Shown: positions 1 to 9,421, counted from the first letter of the stretch. The stretch: 64,000 nt of DNA from Myroides odoratimimus (GCF_030326305.1 NZ_JACAKB010000010.1:1-64000); one strand, 5' to 3'. Notes: a model not told the origin generated them from the sequence alone. Made by a program: numbers and translations.

Positions 1-72
1 TTTTCGATCTAAGATCTCTTCAAAAGTTGATAAAAAACTCACTTGATTAGGGTTTTTATTGTGTGCTAACAT
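1..72 (-). CDS. Probable transposase, N-terminal fragment (cut by window edge)
   Basis: Reading leftward from the ATG at 72, the frame stays open for 24 codons to the window edge. The peptide starts MLAHNKNPNQ and continues with a 'FLSTFEEILDRK' stretch. From memory this resembles the start of DDE transposases with an N-terminal DUF772 domain (IS5/IS1182-like), which commonly have an FEExLD-type segment followed by a 'HPLxxLA' stretch that would lie outside the window. Bases 73-205 would then be the non-coding end of the insertion sequence. The C-terminal DDE domain is not visible, so the family call is tentative, and an unrelated protein is possible. Confidence 0.4.
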   Translation of the reverse strand, partial: MLAHNKNPNQVSFLSTFEEILDRK

Positions 73-223
73 TGTAAATAATTTGCAAGGTTTAGACTCT
101 AAAGATACTAAATCTTGCAATATTTTTAAACAAAAAACACACAAAAATAAGTGTAATATATTGATTTATATTTAAATAAGTTGTTTTTAAGGGGCGACTA
201 AATAGATTAGGTGGGAGAAAAGA

Positions 224-250
224 AAAGCCCACTTCGTAGAAGTGAGCTTT
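224..250 (-). terminator. Intrinsic terminator of the coiled-coil protein gene
   Basis: Twelve-base arms 224-235 and 239-250 pair around a GTA loop with one G-T wobble. On the minus strand the hairpin is followed by a T-rich run (TTTTCTTTTCT). It lies 6 bases beyond the stop codon of the gene at 256-798. Confidence 0.8.
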
Positions 251-255
251 ATTAA

Positions 256-798
256 TTATTTGTTGATTGCTTCAAACTCCATTGTTAGTTTTTTTAGTTC
301 TAATTCATGGGTTTTGATATTTGTTTGTAAGTCAAGTAATTCTTTTTTGAACTTTAGATCTTCAATAGGAGTAAGTTTACCAGAAGCCTTTTTTTGTACA
401 TATTTGCTATTTTTTGCATTGTATTTATCTTCAGCTTTTTGAAGTTTTAAGGTTTGTTTGCTAACTCTTTTTTGGCTTTTTATTATTTCTTTTTGTTTTT
501 TTAATTCAGCTTTATGTTCCTTTTCTAGTTGTTTCTGTGCTCTTAATTCCTCTTTTTGTTGCTCTTTAGCTATTTTTCTTTCTTGTTCTAATCTTTTAGC
601 AGCATCTTTCTCGTTTTGAAGTTTAATTTCTTCAAGTCTTAAGTTTTCTTCTACTACTTTTTGTTGGTCAATTAGAGACTCTAGTGTAGCTTGTTCTGTA
701 GTGACTTCTTTTACATCAGTTGTTTTAATTTCTTGAGCATTAACCACAGATGTTGTTGCTACAAATAATGCAGCAGCACATAGCATTTTGTTCTTCAT
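256..798 (-). CDS. Exported Lys/Glu-rich coiled-coil protein, unknown function
   Basis: A 180-residue protein. Residues 1-21 form a signal peptide (MKNK, then a hydrophobic stretch ending NAQ), so it should be exported to the periplasm or envelope. Residues about 35-175 are almost continuous charged heptad-like sequence rich in Lys, Glu and Gln with no Cys and few Gly or Pro, which predicts a long alpha-helical coiled coil. No enzymatic motif is visible. It starts 48 bases after rodA on the same strand with no terminator and no clear promoter between, so it may be the last gene of the mre-rod transcript. A structural or scaffolding role in the envelope is inference only. Confidence 0.75.
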   Translation of the reverse strand: MKNKMLCAAALFVATTSVVNAQEIKTTDVKEVTTEQATLESLIDQQKVVEENLRLEEIKLQNEKDAAKRLEQERKIAKEQQKEELRAQKQLEKEHKAELKKQKEIIKSQKRVSKQTLKLQKAEDKYNAKNSKYVQKKASGKLTPIEDLKFKKELLDLQTNIKTHELELKKLTMEFEAINK

Positions 799-846
799 TG
801 TTTTGTTTGTGTGAATTGTATTAAAAATTTGTTTCGTGAGTATATT

Positions 847-2100
847 TTACCATTCATTAATTCTGTTAGCATCAAGCTTAAGAAAGATAAATAATAGAAC
901 GGTAAATGCCATTAAACTAGAACCTCCATACGAAAAGAATGGTAGGGGTACACCTATGGTAGGAAATAGTCCAATAAGCATTGTAATATTAAAGGCAAAG
1001 TGGATGAATAGAAAGCAGATAACACAATAACCATAAACACGGTTAAATATTTTCTTCTGTCTTTCTGCTAAATGAATTAATCTGAAAAATAGGCAGACAA
1101 ATAGAATGATTACAAAAGAGGCACCAGCAAACCCCCATTCTTCTCCTACAGTAGTGAAGATGTAGTCTGTATGTTGTTCTGGTACGAAACCTCCTTTAGT
1201 TTGTGTCCCTTCTAAGAACCCAGTTCCTGTCCAACCTCCTGATCCAATGGCTATTTTGGATTGATTTAAGTTATATCCTTCAGCTTGTAAGTTAACGTCT
1301 TCTCCTATTAATACATTGATTCTATCTTTTTGGTGCGGTTCTAATACTTCGTCATAAACATAATCTACAGAGAATACAAAGGTAGACATGATCACGACTA
1401 ATATTATATATATAAGAGGGTTACGAGTTATCTTCTTATTTAAATAGAAGTGTAACGCTGTTATAGCAACAATAGTGGCTATGATAATACCTGGCTTTAC
1501 TACTAAGGCAGATACGAATAGAACAATAGTAATAAACCCAGTCCATAAGTACCAACTAGGTAATCCTTCTCTATATAGAACGAATACAAGAGAAACGAAT
1601 AGCATGGCACTACCCGTATCATGCTTCAAAATAAACAAAGTAGGTACGCCAATAATAACTAAAGCAATAATTTGTTCTTTAAATGAACTAAGGTGTGATT
1701 GACTATCTGATAAGAATTTAGCAAGTAGCAATGCTGTAGTTGTCTTTACAAATTCAGAAGGCTGTATACCAAAACCGGCTATTTGGTACCAGTTTGTTTG
1801 TCCTTTTACAGATTTACCAAATACAAATAAACCCAGTATGGATAGTAGTCCGATGATATAAAATACCATAGCGTACTTCTCATAAAATTTAGTATCTATA
1901 GATACAATCAATATAATAAGTGGAATACAAAAAATAATAAACATTAGTTGTCTACCATAGATTTGGCTTAAATCAAAAATAGATGTGGTTTCTGCAGGTA
2001 GAGAAGCCGAATAGATATTAATCCATCCTGCTATGACTAGAAGCATGTACAGAAGTATCGATATCCAATCTATATTTTTTTGAACACTAACGTTTTTCAT
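847..2100 (-). CDS. rodA: Peptidoglycan glycosyltransferase RodA
   Basis: A 417-residue SEDS-family membrane protein with about ten hydrophobic segments. SEDS proteins polymerise lipid II into glycan strands; RodA works with the class B penicillin-binding protein PBP2 in the elongation complex. Visible family motifs are KHDTGSA around residue 160, PEQHTD at 307-312 (the RodA-type form) and SYGGSS at 390-395 near the C-terminus. Length matches the family. It lies 18 bases downstream of mrdA, its usual partner, and closes the recognisable mreBCD-mrdA-rodA block. Confidence 0.96.
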   Translation of the reverse strand: MKNVSVQKNIDWISILLYMLLVIAGWINIYSASLPAETTSIFDLSQIYGRQLMFIIFCIPLIILIVSIDTKFYEKYAMVFYIIGLLSILGLFVFGKSVKGQTNWYQIAGFGIQPSEFVKTTTALLLAKFLSDSQSHLSSFKEQIIALVIIGVPTLFILKHDTGSAMLFVSLVFVLYREGLPSWYLWTGFITIVLFVSALVVKPGIIIATIVAITALHFYLNKKITRNPLIYIILVVIMSTFVFSVDYVYDEVLEPHQKDRINVLIGEDVNLQAEGYNLNQSKIAIGSGGWTGTGFLEGTQTKGGFVPEQHTDYIFTTVGEEWGFAGASFVIILFVCLFFRLIHLAERQKKIFNRVYGYCVICFLFIHFAFNITMLIGLFPTIGVPLPFFSYGGSSLMAFTVLLFIFLKLDANRINEW

Positions 2101-2118
2101 TTTTGTTGTAGTCTAAAG

Positions 2119-3999
2119 CTATATATTAATTCTGTGTTTTTTTTTAGGTTTATCTGACTTGTCATAAAGATGAAGTACCTTGTCGTATTCACTTTTTAGG
2201 CTTCCTTCAAGCATTCTTTTTTCTAAGTCTGTTCTTACTATTTCAGGCAGAAGATACTTCTGTATCATTAAGCTGGTAATAGGTGCAGCCCATCTAGTCC
2301 CCCAATATCCATTTTCTATAAATACAGCAATAGCTATTTTGGGATCATCTTTTGGAGCGAAAGCAACAAAGACAGAGTGATCTGTTAGTTGGTAACGCTT
2401 GCCATTTATTCTTGTGAAATTTTCTACTGTTCCTGTTTTTCCTGCCATCTCTAAGCCTTCCACGCGAACAGAACGTCCTGTACCAATATTGAAAACATCA
2501 TTCATTCCTTTTATCACTTGATCAAAGTGATGTGAATCTATCGTGGTAACGTGTTTAGTTGTAAACTTTTTATCGATATCGTGGTGTTCTATATTTTTAA
2601 TGATATGAGGAGTATAGTAGTATCCTTTATTTGCTACAGCTGCCATTACGTTAGCTAGTTGCATAGGAGTCATAATAACTTCCCCTTGACCAATAGAGTT
2701 AGAAATAGTGGTTGTGCTTTTCCAGCCTCCGTTTGGATACCATCTGTTGTAATAGTCTGCATCAGGAATATGCCCTTTTCTTCCTTCAGGAAGATCGTAT
2801 CCTAAGAATTGACCTAATCCAAAAGAATGTAAGTGTTCACTCCATTTATTGATTCCTTCAGCAGGAGTCTTATATTTCTCAATTACTCTTTTATAGGTAT
2901 TAGCAAAGTAAGTATTACACGATTTTGCAATAGCAATGTTTAAGTTCCAATGACCAGAATCGTGACATCCCATCCATGCACCCTTACCATAATAGAATCC
3001 TCTGTTACAAGCAAAAGTAGTATGTTCATTAATTACTCCTTCTTGTAAACCTATTAATCCAGTAAGTATTTTGAATGGTGATCCTGGAGAGTATTCCCCG
3101 GATAGTACACGATTATACAATGGTTTGGCAAGTGAATCATTGTATAGTGAAGTGTAGTTCTTAGATCGCTCTCTTCCAACTAATAAAGCTGGATCATAAC
3201 TAGGAGCATTAACTAATGCTAATATTTCACCTGTTTTAGGTTCGATCGCAACGATGCCCCCTCTTTTATTCTGCATTAATAGCTCTCCATAGGCTTGTAG
3301 CTCACTGTCTATTGTAAGTATGATATCATCACCTTTTACAGCTAAAGTGTCGTATATACCATTTTTAAATGAACCAATTTCTCTATTAAAACGGTCTCTT
3401 TGGATATATTTAACTCCTTTAGTCCCTCTAAGTGTTTCTTCATATTCTTGTTCAATACCTTGTATACCGATTAAATCTCCAGATTTATAATAAGAATTAG
3501 CCTTTATATTTTGCTCATTTACTTGACGTATATATCCAAAAATGTTTGCTCCTGCCGAAACTTGATAATCTCTTAGGGATCTTTTTTGAATATAAAATCC
3601 ATTGAAATGTCTAATTTTTTCTTGAAAAGCAGCATATTCTGCTTTGCTTAATTGAGGTAAGAAAATAGAAGGTAGTCTAGGACTATATACTTTTGCTTTT
3701 TCTAATTTAGAAACGAATTGGTCATAGGTAACATCCAATAAACTACATAGAGCTAATGTGTCAATATTTTTGACTTCTCTAGGAACAACCATTATATCAT
3801 AAGAAGGTTGATTCGCTATAAGTAATTTATTATTTCTGTCAAAGACATATCCTCTCTCAGGATATTCATAGACAATTTTTAACGCATTATTCTCTGACTT
3901 CTTAATATAAGTGTCATCTACTATTTGTAAAAAAAATAATCTAGCTAGTACAACAATAGTAACTACTATAATAATTAAAGGTAATAAAAGCTTTCTCAT
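2119..3999 (-). CDS. mrdA: Penicillin-binding protein 2 (elongasome transpeptidase)
   Basis: A 626-residue class B penicillin-binding protein that cross-links peptidoglycan during cell elongation. It has one N-terminal membrane anchor (about residues 5-24), a dimerisation/pedestal region containing the ERGYVFDRN motif near residue 48, and a C-terminal transpeptidase domain. All three catalytic motifs are present: SxxK at S307-K310, SxN at S360-N362 and KTGT at 521-524. The start overlaps the mreD stop by 4 bases (ATGA), indicating translational coupling. The tail after residue 600 is Lys-rich and probably disordered. Confidence 0.97.
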   Translation of the reverse strand: MRKLLLPLIIIVVTIVVLARLFFLQIVDDTYIKKSENNALKIVYEYPERGYVFDRNNKLLIANQPSYDIMVVPREVKNIDTLALCSLLDVTYDQFVSKLEKAKVYSPRLPSIFLPQLSKAEYAAFQEKIRHFNGFYIQKRSLRDYQVSAGANIFGYIRQVNEQNIKANSYYKSGDLIGIQGIEQEYEETLRGTKGVKYIQRDRFNREIGSFKNGIYDTLAVKGDDIILTIDSELQAYGELLMQNKRGGIVAIEPKTGEILALVNAPSYDPALLVGRERSKNYTSLYNDSLAKPLYNRVLSGEYSPGSPFKILTGLIGLQEGVINEHTTFACNRGFYYGKGAWMGCHDSGHWNLNIAIAKSCNTYFANTYKRVIEKYKTPAEGINKWSEHLHSFGLGQFLGYDLPEGRKGHIPDADYYNRWYPNGGWKSTTTISNSIGQGEVIMTPMQLANVMAAVANKGYYYTPHIIKNIEHHDIDKKFTTKHVTTIDSHHFDQVIKGMNDVFNIGTGRSVRVEGLEMAGKTGTVENFTRINGKRYQLTDHSVFVAFAPKDDPKIAIAVFIENGYWGTRWAAPITSLMIQKYLLPEIVRTDLEKRMLEGSLKSEYDKVLHLYDKSDKPKKKHRINI

Positions 4000-4520
4000 T
4001 TTTTCGACGGTTTAATCAGAAATAATATCAAAATACACGCTAGTAGCGTTGTTATAGTTGTCAGTACAGTCCTTAGAAGTATCTCCCAAATAAAATTAAA
4101 TCTAAAGAATTCTAATCCAAAGAGAATAATGTGATGTATAACAACAGATATAGAAATATAACCAAAAACTTCTAGAGATTTAAAAATATCTTTAGTGATT
4201 TTTTTGATGATATTTAAATTGTGATATTGATAGCTGATCCCGAAGGAGAACTTTAGTACGGATGGTCTAGCAAAAGCTAGAATTAGACTAGCAGCTGCGT
4301 GCATTCCACCAGAGTTTTCAAACATATCTACGATAAGACCAAGAAAAAAGCTTGTTAAGTAAAAAACAGCTTTATTGTTGTCTGTAGGGTATAGAATGAT
4401 AAAAAGGATATATGGAAATGGGTTTATAAAACCAAAAAGATCTATATTATTGAAAATAAGAATCTGTGCGATTAATAACGCAATAAAACGAGCAATATTT
4501 GAAAATGCAACACTATTCAT
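3996..4520 (-). CDS. mreD: Rod shape-determining membrane protein MreD
   Basis: A 174-residue, strongly hydrophobic protein with about five predicted membrane segments, which is the expected size and topology for MreD. MreD links MreC and the cytoskeletal MreB to the peptidoglycan synthases. Sequence alone is weakly diagnostic for this family; the call is secured by position, overlapping mreC by 8 bases upstream and mrdA by 4 bases downstream. The C-terminus ends in a short basic tail (KPSKK), consistent with a cytoplasmic end. Confidence 0.9.
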   Translation of the reverse strand: MNSVAFSNIARFIALLIAQILIFNNIDLFGFINPFPYILFIILYPTDNNKAVFYLTSFFLGLIVDMFENSGGMHAAASLILAFARPSVLKFSFGISYQYHNLNIIKKITKDIFKSLEVFGYISISVVIHHIILFGLEFFRFNFIWEILLRTVLTTITTLLACILILFLIKPSKK

Positions 4521-5343
4521 TTTTTGTTTCAGCTTCTAGTTGGTTAATTTCTTCAATATCTTTATTCTTAATTACATATATATATCCAAGGTTTGTCATG
4601 TCATTAAACAAACGAACAGAAATAGTAAAATAATTTGAAGTTTCATTAGTATATGCTTTCTCGATTACACCAATAGGAATATTCTCAGGAAAGATCGTAG
4701 ATATACCTCCTGTGACAATAGTATCTCCTTTGTAAATCTCAGCTAGCCTTGGTATATCAGATAAGTTAACATATCCAGTGTTTTTACCATCCCATTCTAG
4801 AGGGCCGAAGTGATTAGTACCCTTAATCTTAGCATTGATCTTAGACTTAACGTTTAAGATGCTTTGTACAGTAGAGTAGTTTTTAGATGTTTTTTCTATT
4901 ACTCCAATCACTCCATTACTATTAATCACTCCCATATCTTTTTCGATACCTTGTTTAGAACCGCCTTTTATGGTAAGGTAGTTTTCTTTAGTATTGAAGG
5001 TGTTACGGATTACTTTAGCGACTATAATAGAATACTCTTGTCTTTCTTCAGGCATTAAATTTCTAATTTCTATAGAATCTTGTGCCGTAGTATTGTTAAA
5101 AGCGATGGACTTTAGGTGTGCATTTTCTAAAACTAGAGCGTCATTCTCTGTTTTTAGATGCATATACTCCTTAAAATTGTTTACATTTTCATAGACATAA
5201 CCAGTCACACCATTCGCAGAGCTAATAAACGAACTTTGGTGAAAAGTATGCGTTTGTATTATTAGCCCGAATGATATGACTAAAAGCAGCAAAAACAGTA
5301 GCTTAGTACTGTTTTTTATAAAGAAATTGATTATCTGCTGCAT
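4513..5343 (-). CDS. mreC: Rod shape-determining protein MreC
   Basis: A 276-residue protein with one N-terminal membrane segment (about residues 13-30), a short coiled coil (about residues 58-80, containing ENDALVLENAHLKS) and a periplasmic beta-rich domain with the GVIGVIEKT repeat-like motif. MreC is the periplasmic scaffold that couples MreB to PBP2 and RodA. It starts 9 bases after mreB on the same strand and overlaps mreD by 8 bases. Size and architecture match the family. Confidence 0.95.
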   Translation of the reverse strand: MQQIINFFIKNSTKLLFLLLLVISFGLIIQTHTFHQSSFISSANGVTGYVYENVNNFKEYMHLKTENDALVLENAHLKSIAFNNTTAQDSIEIRNLMPEERQEYSIIVAKVIRNTFNTKENYLTIKGGSKQGIEKDMGVINSNGVIGVIEKTSKNYSTVQSILNVKSKINAKIKGTNHFGPLEWDGKNTGYVNLSDIPRLAEIYKGDTIVTGGISTIFPENIPIGVIEKAYTNETSNYFTISVRLFNDMTNLGYIYVIKNKDIEEINQLEAETKNE

Positions 5344-5352
5344 AAGTTATTT

Positions 5353-6381
5353 TTATTTGATCAATACACTTTTGTATTTGTCAATGTTCTTGATTGCTAG
5401 GCCAGTACCTCTTACAACTGCTCTTAAAGGATCTTCTGCAATATAAACAGGAAGGTCAGTTTTTTGAGAGATACGCTTGTCTAAACCTCTAAGCATAGAA
5501 CCTCCACCTGCTAAATAAATACCAGTGTTATAGATATCAGCAGCAAGTTCTGGTGGAGTTTGAGATAATGTTTCCATTACAGCATCCTCTACGCGTTGGA
5601 TAGATTTGTCTAGTGCTTTAGCAATCTCTCTGTAAGATACAGTTACTTGTTTTGGTTTTCCAGTTAATAGGTCACGTCCTTGAACTAGCATATCTTCTGG
5701 AGGAGTCTCTAAATCTTCTGTAGCTGCTCCAATTTGAATTTTAATTTTTTCTGCAGTACTTTCTCCAACGAATAAGTTGTGTTGAGTACGCATGTAATAG
5801 ATAATATCATTAGTGAATACATCACCTGCAATTTTTACAGATTTATCGCATACAATACCACCTAATGCAATTACAGCAATCTCAGTAGTACCACCTCCGA
5901 TATCTACAATCATATTACCTTTAGGTTGCATAATATCTACTCCAATACCGATTGCAGCAGACATAGGCTCATGTATAAGGTAAACCTCTTTACCATTCAC
6001 ACGCTCACAAGATTCTTTTACAGCACGCATTTCTACTTCTGTGATTCCAGAAGGGATACATACAATCATGCGTAATGCAGGTGTAAACATTTTTTTTCTT
6101 AAAGCTGGAATGCTCTTGATAAAGAGGCTTATCATTTTTTCTGAAGCATCGAAATCAGCAATAACTCCGTCTTTTAATGGGCGAATTGTTTTGATATTAC
6201 CATGCGTTTTTCCCTGCATCAAGCTTGCTTCTTTTCCAACAGCAATAATTTTACCCGTGGTCCTATCTCGGGCAACAATAGAAGGGTTGTCTACCACAAC
6301 TTTTCCTCCATGGATGATTAGGGTATTCGCTGTTCCAAGGTCGATAGCGATATCCTCAGTCATAAAATCAAAAAATCCCAT
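5353..6381 (-). CDS. mreB: Actin-like cell shape protein MreB
   Basis: A 342-residue bacterial actin. The phosphate 1 motif DLGTANT is at residues 14-20, the phosphate 2 motif DIGGGTTEI lies around 160 and the adenosine motif AGGGSMLRGL around 290. The N-terminal MGFFDFMTED stretch resembles the membrane-binding amphipathic start seen in MreB proteins. It forms filaments that orient the elongasome encoded by the following genes. It is first in the mreB-mreC-mreD-mrdA-rodA run. A good -7 box 41 bases upstream of the start gives it its own promoter despite purH lying just upstream on the same strand. Confidence 0.98.
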   Translation of the reverse strand: MGFFDFMTEDIAIDLGTANTLIIHGGKVVVDNPSIVARDRTTGKIIAVGKEASLMQGKTHGNIKTIRPLKDGVIADFDASEKMISLFIKSIPALRKKMFTPALRMIVCIPSGITEVEMRAVKESCERVNGKEVYLIHEPMSAAIGIGVDIMQPKGNMIVDIGGGTTEIAVIALGGIVCDKSVKIAGDVFTNDIIYYMRTQHNLFVGESTAEKIKIQIGAATEDLETPPEDMLVQGRDLLTGKPKQVTVSYREIAKALDKSIQRVEDAVMETLSQTPPELAADIYNTGIYLAGGGSMLRGLDKRISQKTDLPVYIAEDPLRAVVRGTGLAIKNIDKYKSVLIK

Positions 6382-6421
6382 ATAATTAAAAGGCTTTTAT
6401 AGTTAATATTTTAATGCTTTA

Positions 6422-6429
6422 CAAAAGTA
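6422..6429 (-). promoter_or_regulatory. -7 box of the mreB promoter
   Basis: The minus strand reads TACTTTTG, an exact match to the Bacteroidetes -7 consensus TAnnTTTG, about 40 bases before the mreB ATG. No good -33 TTTG is present at the usual spacing. The -33 area falls in the purH stop region. Confidence 0.6.
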
Positions 6430-6434
6430 GTAAA

Positions 6435-7961
6435 TTAATGTTTAAAATGACGAATTCCTGTACAAACCATCGCGATATTATTTTCATCACAATAATTGAT
6501 ACTCAAATCGTCTTTTATAGACCCTCCTGGTTGGATTACAGCTGTAATTCCAGCGTTGTGAGCTATTTCTACACAGTCTGGGAATGGGAAGAATGCATCG
6601 CTTGCCATAACAGCACCTTTTAGCTCTATATTAAATGAATTAGCTTTTTCGATTGCTTGACGTAAAGCATCTACACGAGAGGTTTGTCCTGTACCAGAAG
6701 AGCACAGCTGACCATCTTTTACTAATACAATTGTATTTGACTTGGTGTGTTTACAGATTTTAGAAGCAAATAACAAATCTTCTATTTCCTTGTCAGAAGG
6801 AGATAATTTTGTAACGTTAGTTAATAGTTCTTTATTGTCTGTAATATTGTCTTTATCTTGAACTAAAATTCCGTTTAAACATGTACGTACTTGTTTTTTA
6901 GGTAATTCAGTTTCTTTTATTACTAAAATAATTCTGTTTTTCTTTTCTTTTAAAATCTCAATAGCAGCTTCGTCGTATGCAGGTGCGATTACAACCTCAC
7001 AGAATAATTTGTTGATTTCTTCAGCAGTCGCTACATCAATAGTGTTATTTGCAATAAGAACCCCACCAAATGCAGAAGTAGGATCGCCAGCTAGCGCATC
7101 TAAGTAAGCAGCTTTCATTGTGCTTCTTTGTGCTACACCACATGCATTATTGTGTTTTAAAATTGCAAATGTAGGAGCTTCGTTTTTAAACTCATTGATC
7201 AAGTTTACAGCAGCATCTATATCCAGTAAGTTGTTGTAAGATAATTCTTTACCATTTAATTTGTCAAAAAGGGCATCAAAGTTTCCAAAGAAGTGACCTT
7301 TTTGATGAGGGTTTTCACCATATCTAAGTTCGTTGCCATCAGCTTGGCTAATTTTAAGAACTGTTTCGTCTGTATTGAAATAGTTAAAAATAGCTCCATC
7401 ATAATGAGAAGAAACATGGAATGCTTTAGTAGCTAATAGTCTTCTGTTTTCTAAAGTAGTTGATCCATTATTTTCTTGAATCATCTTTAAGAATAACTCA
7501 TATTCATTTACAGAAGGAACGATTACTGTGTCTTTAAAGTTTTTTGCAGCAGCTCTGATCAATGAAATACCACCGATGTCTATCTTTTCAATAATATCAG
7601 CTTCAGGAGCTCCAGAAGCTACTGTGTTTTCAAAAGGGTATAAATCCACAATCACTAGGTCGATTTGTGGGATTTCGTATTCTTTCATTTGAGCAATATC
7701 TCCTTCGTGATCTTGTCTATTAAGAATTCCTCCGAAAATCTTAGGGTGTAATGTTTTTACTCTTCCACCTAGAATAGATGGGTAAGAAGTAACGTCTTCT
7801 ACCGGTACTACAGGTATATTTAACTCTTTGATGAAAGTTTCTGTACCACCAGTTGAATAGATAGTTACATTGTGCTTGTGTAACTCTTTTACGATTGGCT
7901 CTAATCCATTTTTATCAAAAACAGAAATCAGTGCTGATTGAATTTTTTTAGTTGTGCTCAT
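6435..7961 (-). CDS. purH: Bifunctional AICAR transformylase / IMP cyclohydrolase PurH
   Basis: A 508-residue protein catalysing the last two steps of de novo purine synthesis: formylation of AICAR with 10-formyl-tetrahydrofolate, then ring closure to IMP. The N-terminal MGS-like cyclohydrolase domain begins SALISVFDKNGL and contains GGRVKTLHPKIFGGIL. The C-terminal transformylase domain contains the KHNNACGVA motif. I start it at the ATG at 7961 rather than the in-frame ATG at 7985, because the promoter -7 box covers 7983-7990, so the upstream ATG would not be transcribed, and family members start just before this point. Confidence 0.97.
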   Translation of the reverse strand: MSTTKKIQSALISVFDKNGLEPIVKELHKHNVTIYSTGGTETFIKELNIPVVPVEDVTSYPSILGGRVKTLHPKIFGGILNRQDHEGDIAQMKEYEIPQIDLVIVDLYPFENTVASGAPEADIIEKIDIGGISLIRAAAKNFKDTVIVPSVNEYELFLKMIQENNGSTTLENRRLLATKAFHVSSHYDGAIFNYFNTDETVLKISQADGNELRYGENPHQKGHFFGNFDALFDKLNGKELSYNNLLDIDAAVNLINEFKNEAPTFAILKHNNACGVAQRSTMKAAYLDALAGDPTSAFGGVLIANNTIDVATAEEINKLFCEVVIAPAYDEAAIEILKEKKNRIILVIKETELPKKQVRTCLNGILVQDKDNITDNKELLTNVTKLSPSDKEIEDLLFASKICKHTKSNTIVLVKDGQLCSSGTGQTSRVDALRQAIEKANSFNIELKGAVMASDAFFPFPDCVEIAHNAGITAVIQPGGSIKDDLSINYCDENNIAMVCTGIRHFKH

Positions 7962-7982
7962 GTTGTGTTTTTTGTCAATGCG

Positions 7983-8013
7983 CAAAAGTAACTATTGTCA
8001 ATGTATTAATAAA
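7983..8013 (-). promoter_or_regulatory. purH promoter
   Basis: The minus strand shows TTTA at 8013-8010, exactly 19 bases, then TACTTTTG at 7990-7983, matching TTTG-N19-TAnnTTTG with one mismatch in the -33 element. Predicted transcription starts about 15 bases before the ATG at 7961. This placement decides the purH start codon. Confidence 0.7.
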
Positions 8014-8153
8014 GTTTAATGTAGAAGTTTTTTAGCTTTCTTTTTATTTTATTTCTAATAATGATTAATTTAGAAAAATATATCTCTGTTTTTTGTGTTG
8101 TTGACAAGATTCGGTGAAGGATGTTTTATCTATAAAGAAAAGTGATTAGCCTT

Positions 8154-9401
8154 ATGAGAGTGTATTTAAGACTTTTGTCCACGAGTTTTGGTTTTGCGAT
8201 TAATGCGTTGCGTATTAATAAGCTTCGTACTGCGCTTTCTTTTTTAGGTGTTACTATTGGTATTTTTTCTATTATAGCTGTTTTAGCAGCGGTAGATTCG
8301 ATGGATAGAAATATTAAAAGTGAGTTGAGTGGTTTTGATCGAAATATGATTTATGTTTTTGATCGTGCTTTCGGACCAACAGATGTTCCTAAATGGAAGT
8401 ATGAGCAATTTCCAAAGATGAAGTATGATGAATATGACTACCTTAAACGAAATCTAACTAATGTTGAGTATGCATCTTTTAACTATTTTACTAAATCTGA
8501 GCAAATGAAGTTCGGTGCGAATTATGCAGAAGTCATTATGAGACCTAGTTCATCTGATATGCAGTTTCTTGATAATGTTAAAGTGGTTAATGGACGTTTT
8601 TTTAATGAATCAGAAGCGACCAATGGTGTGCCGGTGGTGGTGATAGGGCATGAAGTAGCTAATACATTATTCCAAGACTTTGATCCTATAGGGCAAGAAG
8701 TACGTTTGTATGGAAAGCGTTTTGTAGTTATTGGAGTTATTGAAAAACAAGGATCTATTAGCGTAGGAGGAAGTCAAGATGAGAGCGTATATATGCCAGT
8801 GAATATAATGAGGCAGATGTTTGGTGATAATAGTCTAGCTTCTACAACCGTAATTATTCTCAAACCAAGTAAAGATATTAGCATTAATCAATTTGAAGAT
8901 GAAATAGTGGCTAAGTTAAGACTATATAGGGGGCTAAAAGAAAGTGATGATAATAATTTCTTTGTTAATGTATTTGGGGGGATGCTAGACATGATAGAAA
9001 AAATTATAGGACAAATGAATGTTGTTGGGTGGATAATTAGTGGATTTTCTTTATTGGTAGGGGGTTTTGGTATAGCTAATATTATGTTCGTGTCTGTTAA
9101 AGAACGTACGCATCTTATTGGTATTCAAAAAGCTATTGGTGCGAAGAAAAATTTCATCTTATTTCAATTTTTATTTGAAGCAGTTATATTATCACTTATT
9201 GGAGGGCTAGTAGGTATTGTTATGGTGTGGGGTATTGGTTTATTAGTCACTGTCTTATTAGATTTTACTTTTGTATTGAGTTTATCTAATATCTTTATCG
9301 GGTTAGTTCTATCTGGTTTTATTGGAGTATTGTCAGGATATTTACCTGCAAGGTCAGCCGCTAAGTTAGACCCTGTAGAAGCTATTAGGATGGGAGGGTA
9401 G
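8154..9401 (+). CDS. ABC transporter permease, MacB/FtsX type
   Basis: A protein of about 415 residues with the MacB architecture: one N-terminal membrane segment (RTALSFLGVTIGIFSIIAV region), a large periplasmic MacB-PCD-like domain (about residues 50-270) and three C-terminal membrane segments forming the FtsX domain, ending LDPVEAIR, a typical family C-terminus. Such permeases do mechanotransmission or lipoprotein/peptide export rather than ordinary import. No ATPase or membrane-fusion gene is adjacent, so partners are elsewhere. A GTG at 8142 in frame is an alternative start that adds four residues. The gene converges on accD across a strong bidirectional terminator. Confidence 0.88.
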   Translation: MRVYLRLLSTSFGFAINALRINKLRTALSFLGVTIGIFSIIAVLAAVDSMDRNIKSELSGFDRNMIYVFDRAFGPTDVPKWKYEQFPKMKYDEYDYLKRNLTNVEYASFNYFTKSEQMKFGANYAEVIMRPSSSDMQFLDNVKVVNGRFFNESEATNGVPVVVIGHEVANTLFQDFDPIGQEVRLYGKRFVVIGVIEKQGSISVGGSQDESVYMPVNIMRQMFGDNSLASTTVIILKPSKDISINQFEDEIVAKLRLYRGLKESDDNNFFVNVFGGMLDMIEKIIGQMNVVGWIISGFSLLVGGFGIANIMFVSVKERTHLIGIQKAIGAKKNFILFQFLFEAVILSLIGGLVGIVMVWGIGLLVTVLLDFTFVLSLSNIFIGLVLSGFIGVLSGYLPARSAAKLDPVEAIRMGG

Positions 9402-9421
9402 CAGTTAATAAAAGTAAAAAA

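Noticed and set aside
5994-6385. Antisense ORFs opposite mreB and other genes
   Set aside because: Shadows of strongly conserved genes; no promoter or family resemblance.
7962-7985. The upstream in-frame ATG of purH
   Set aside because: It lies within the -7 box, so it would not be in the mRNA; the start at 7961 is used.
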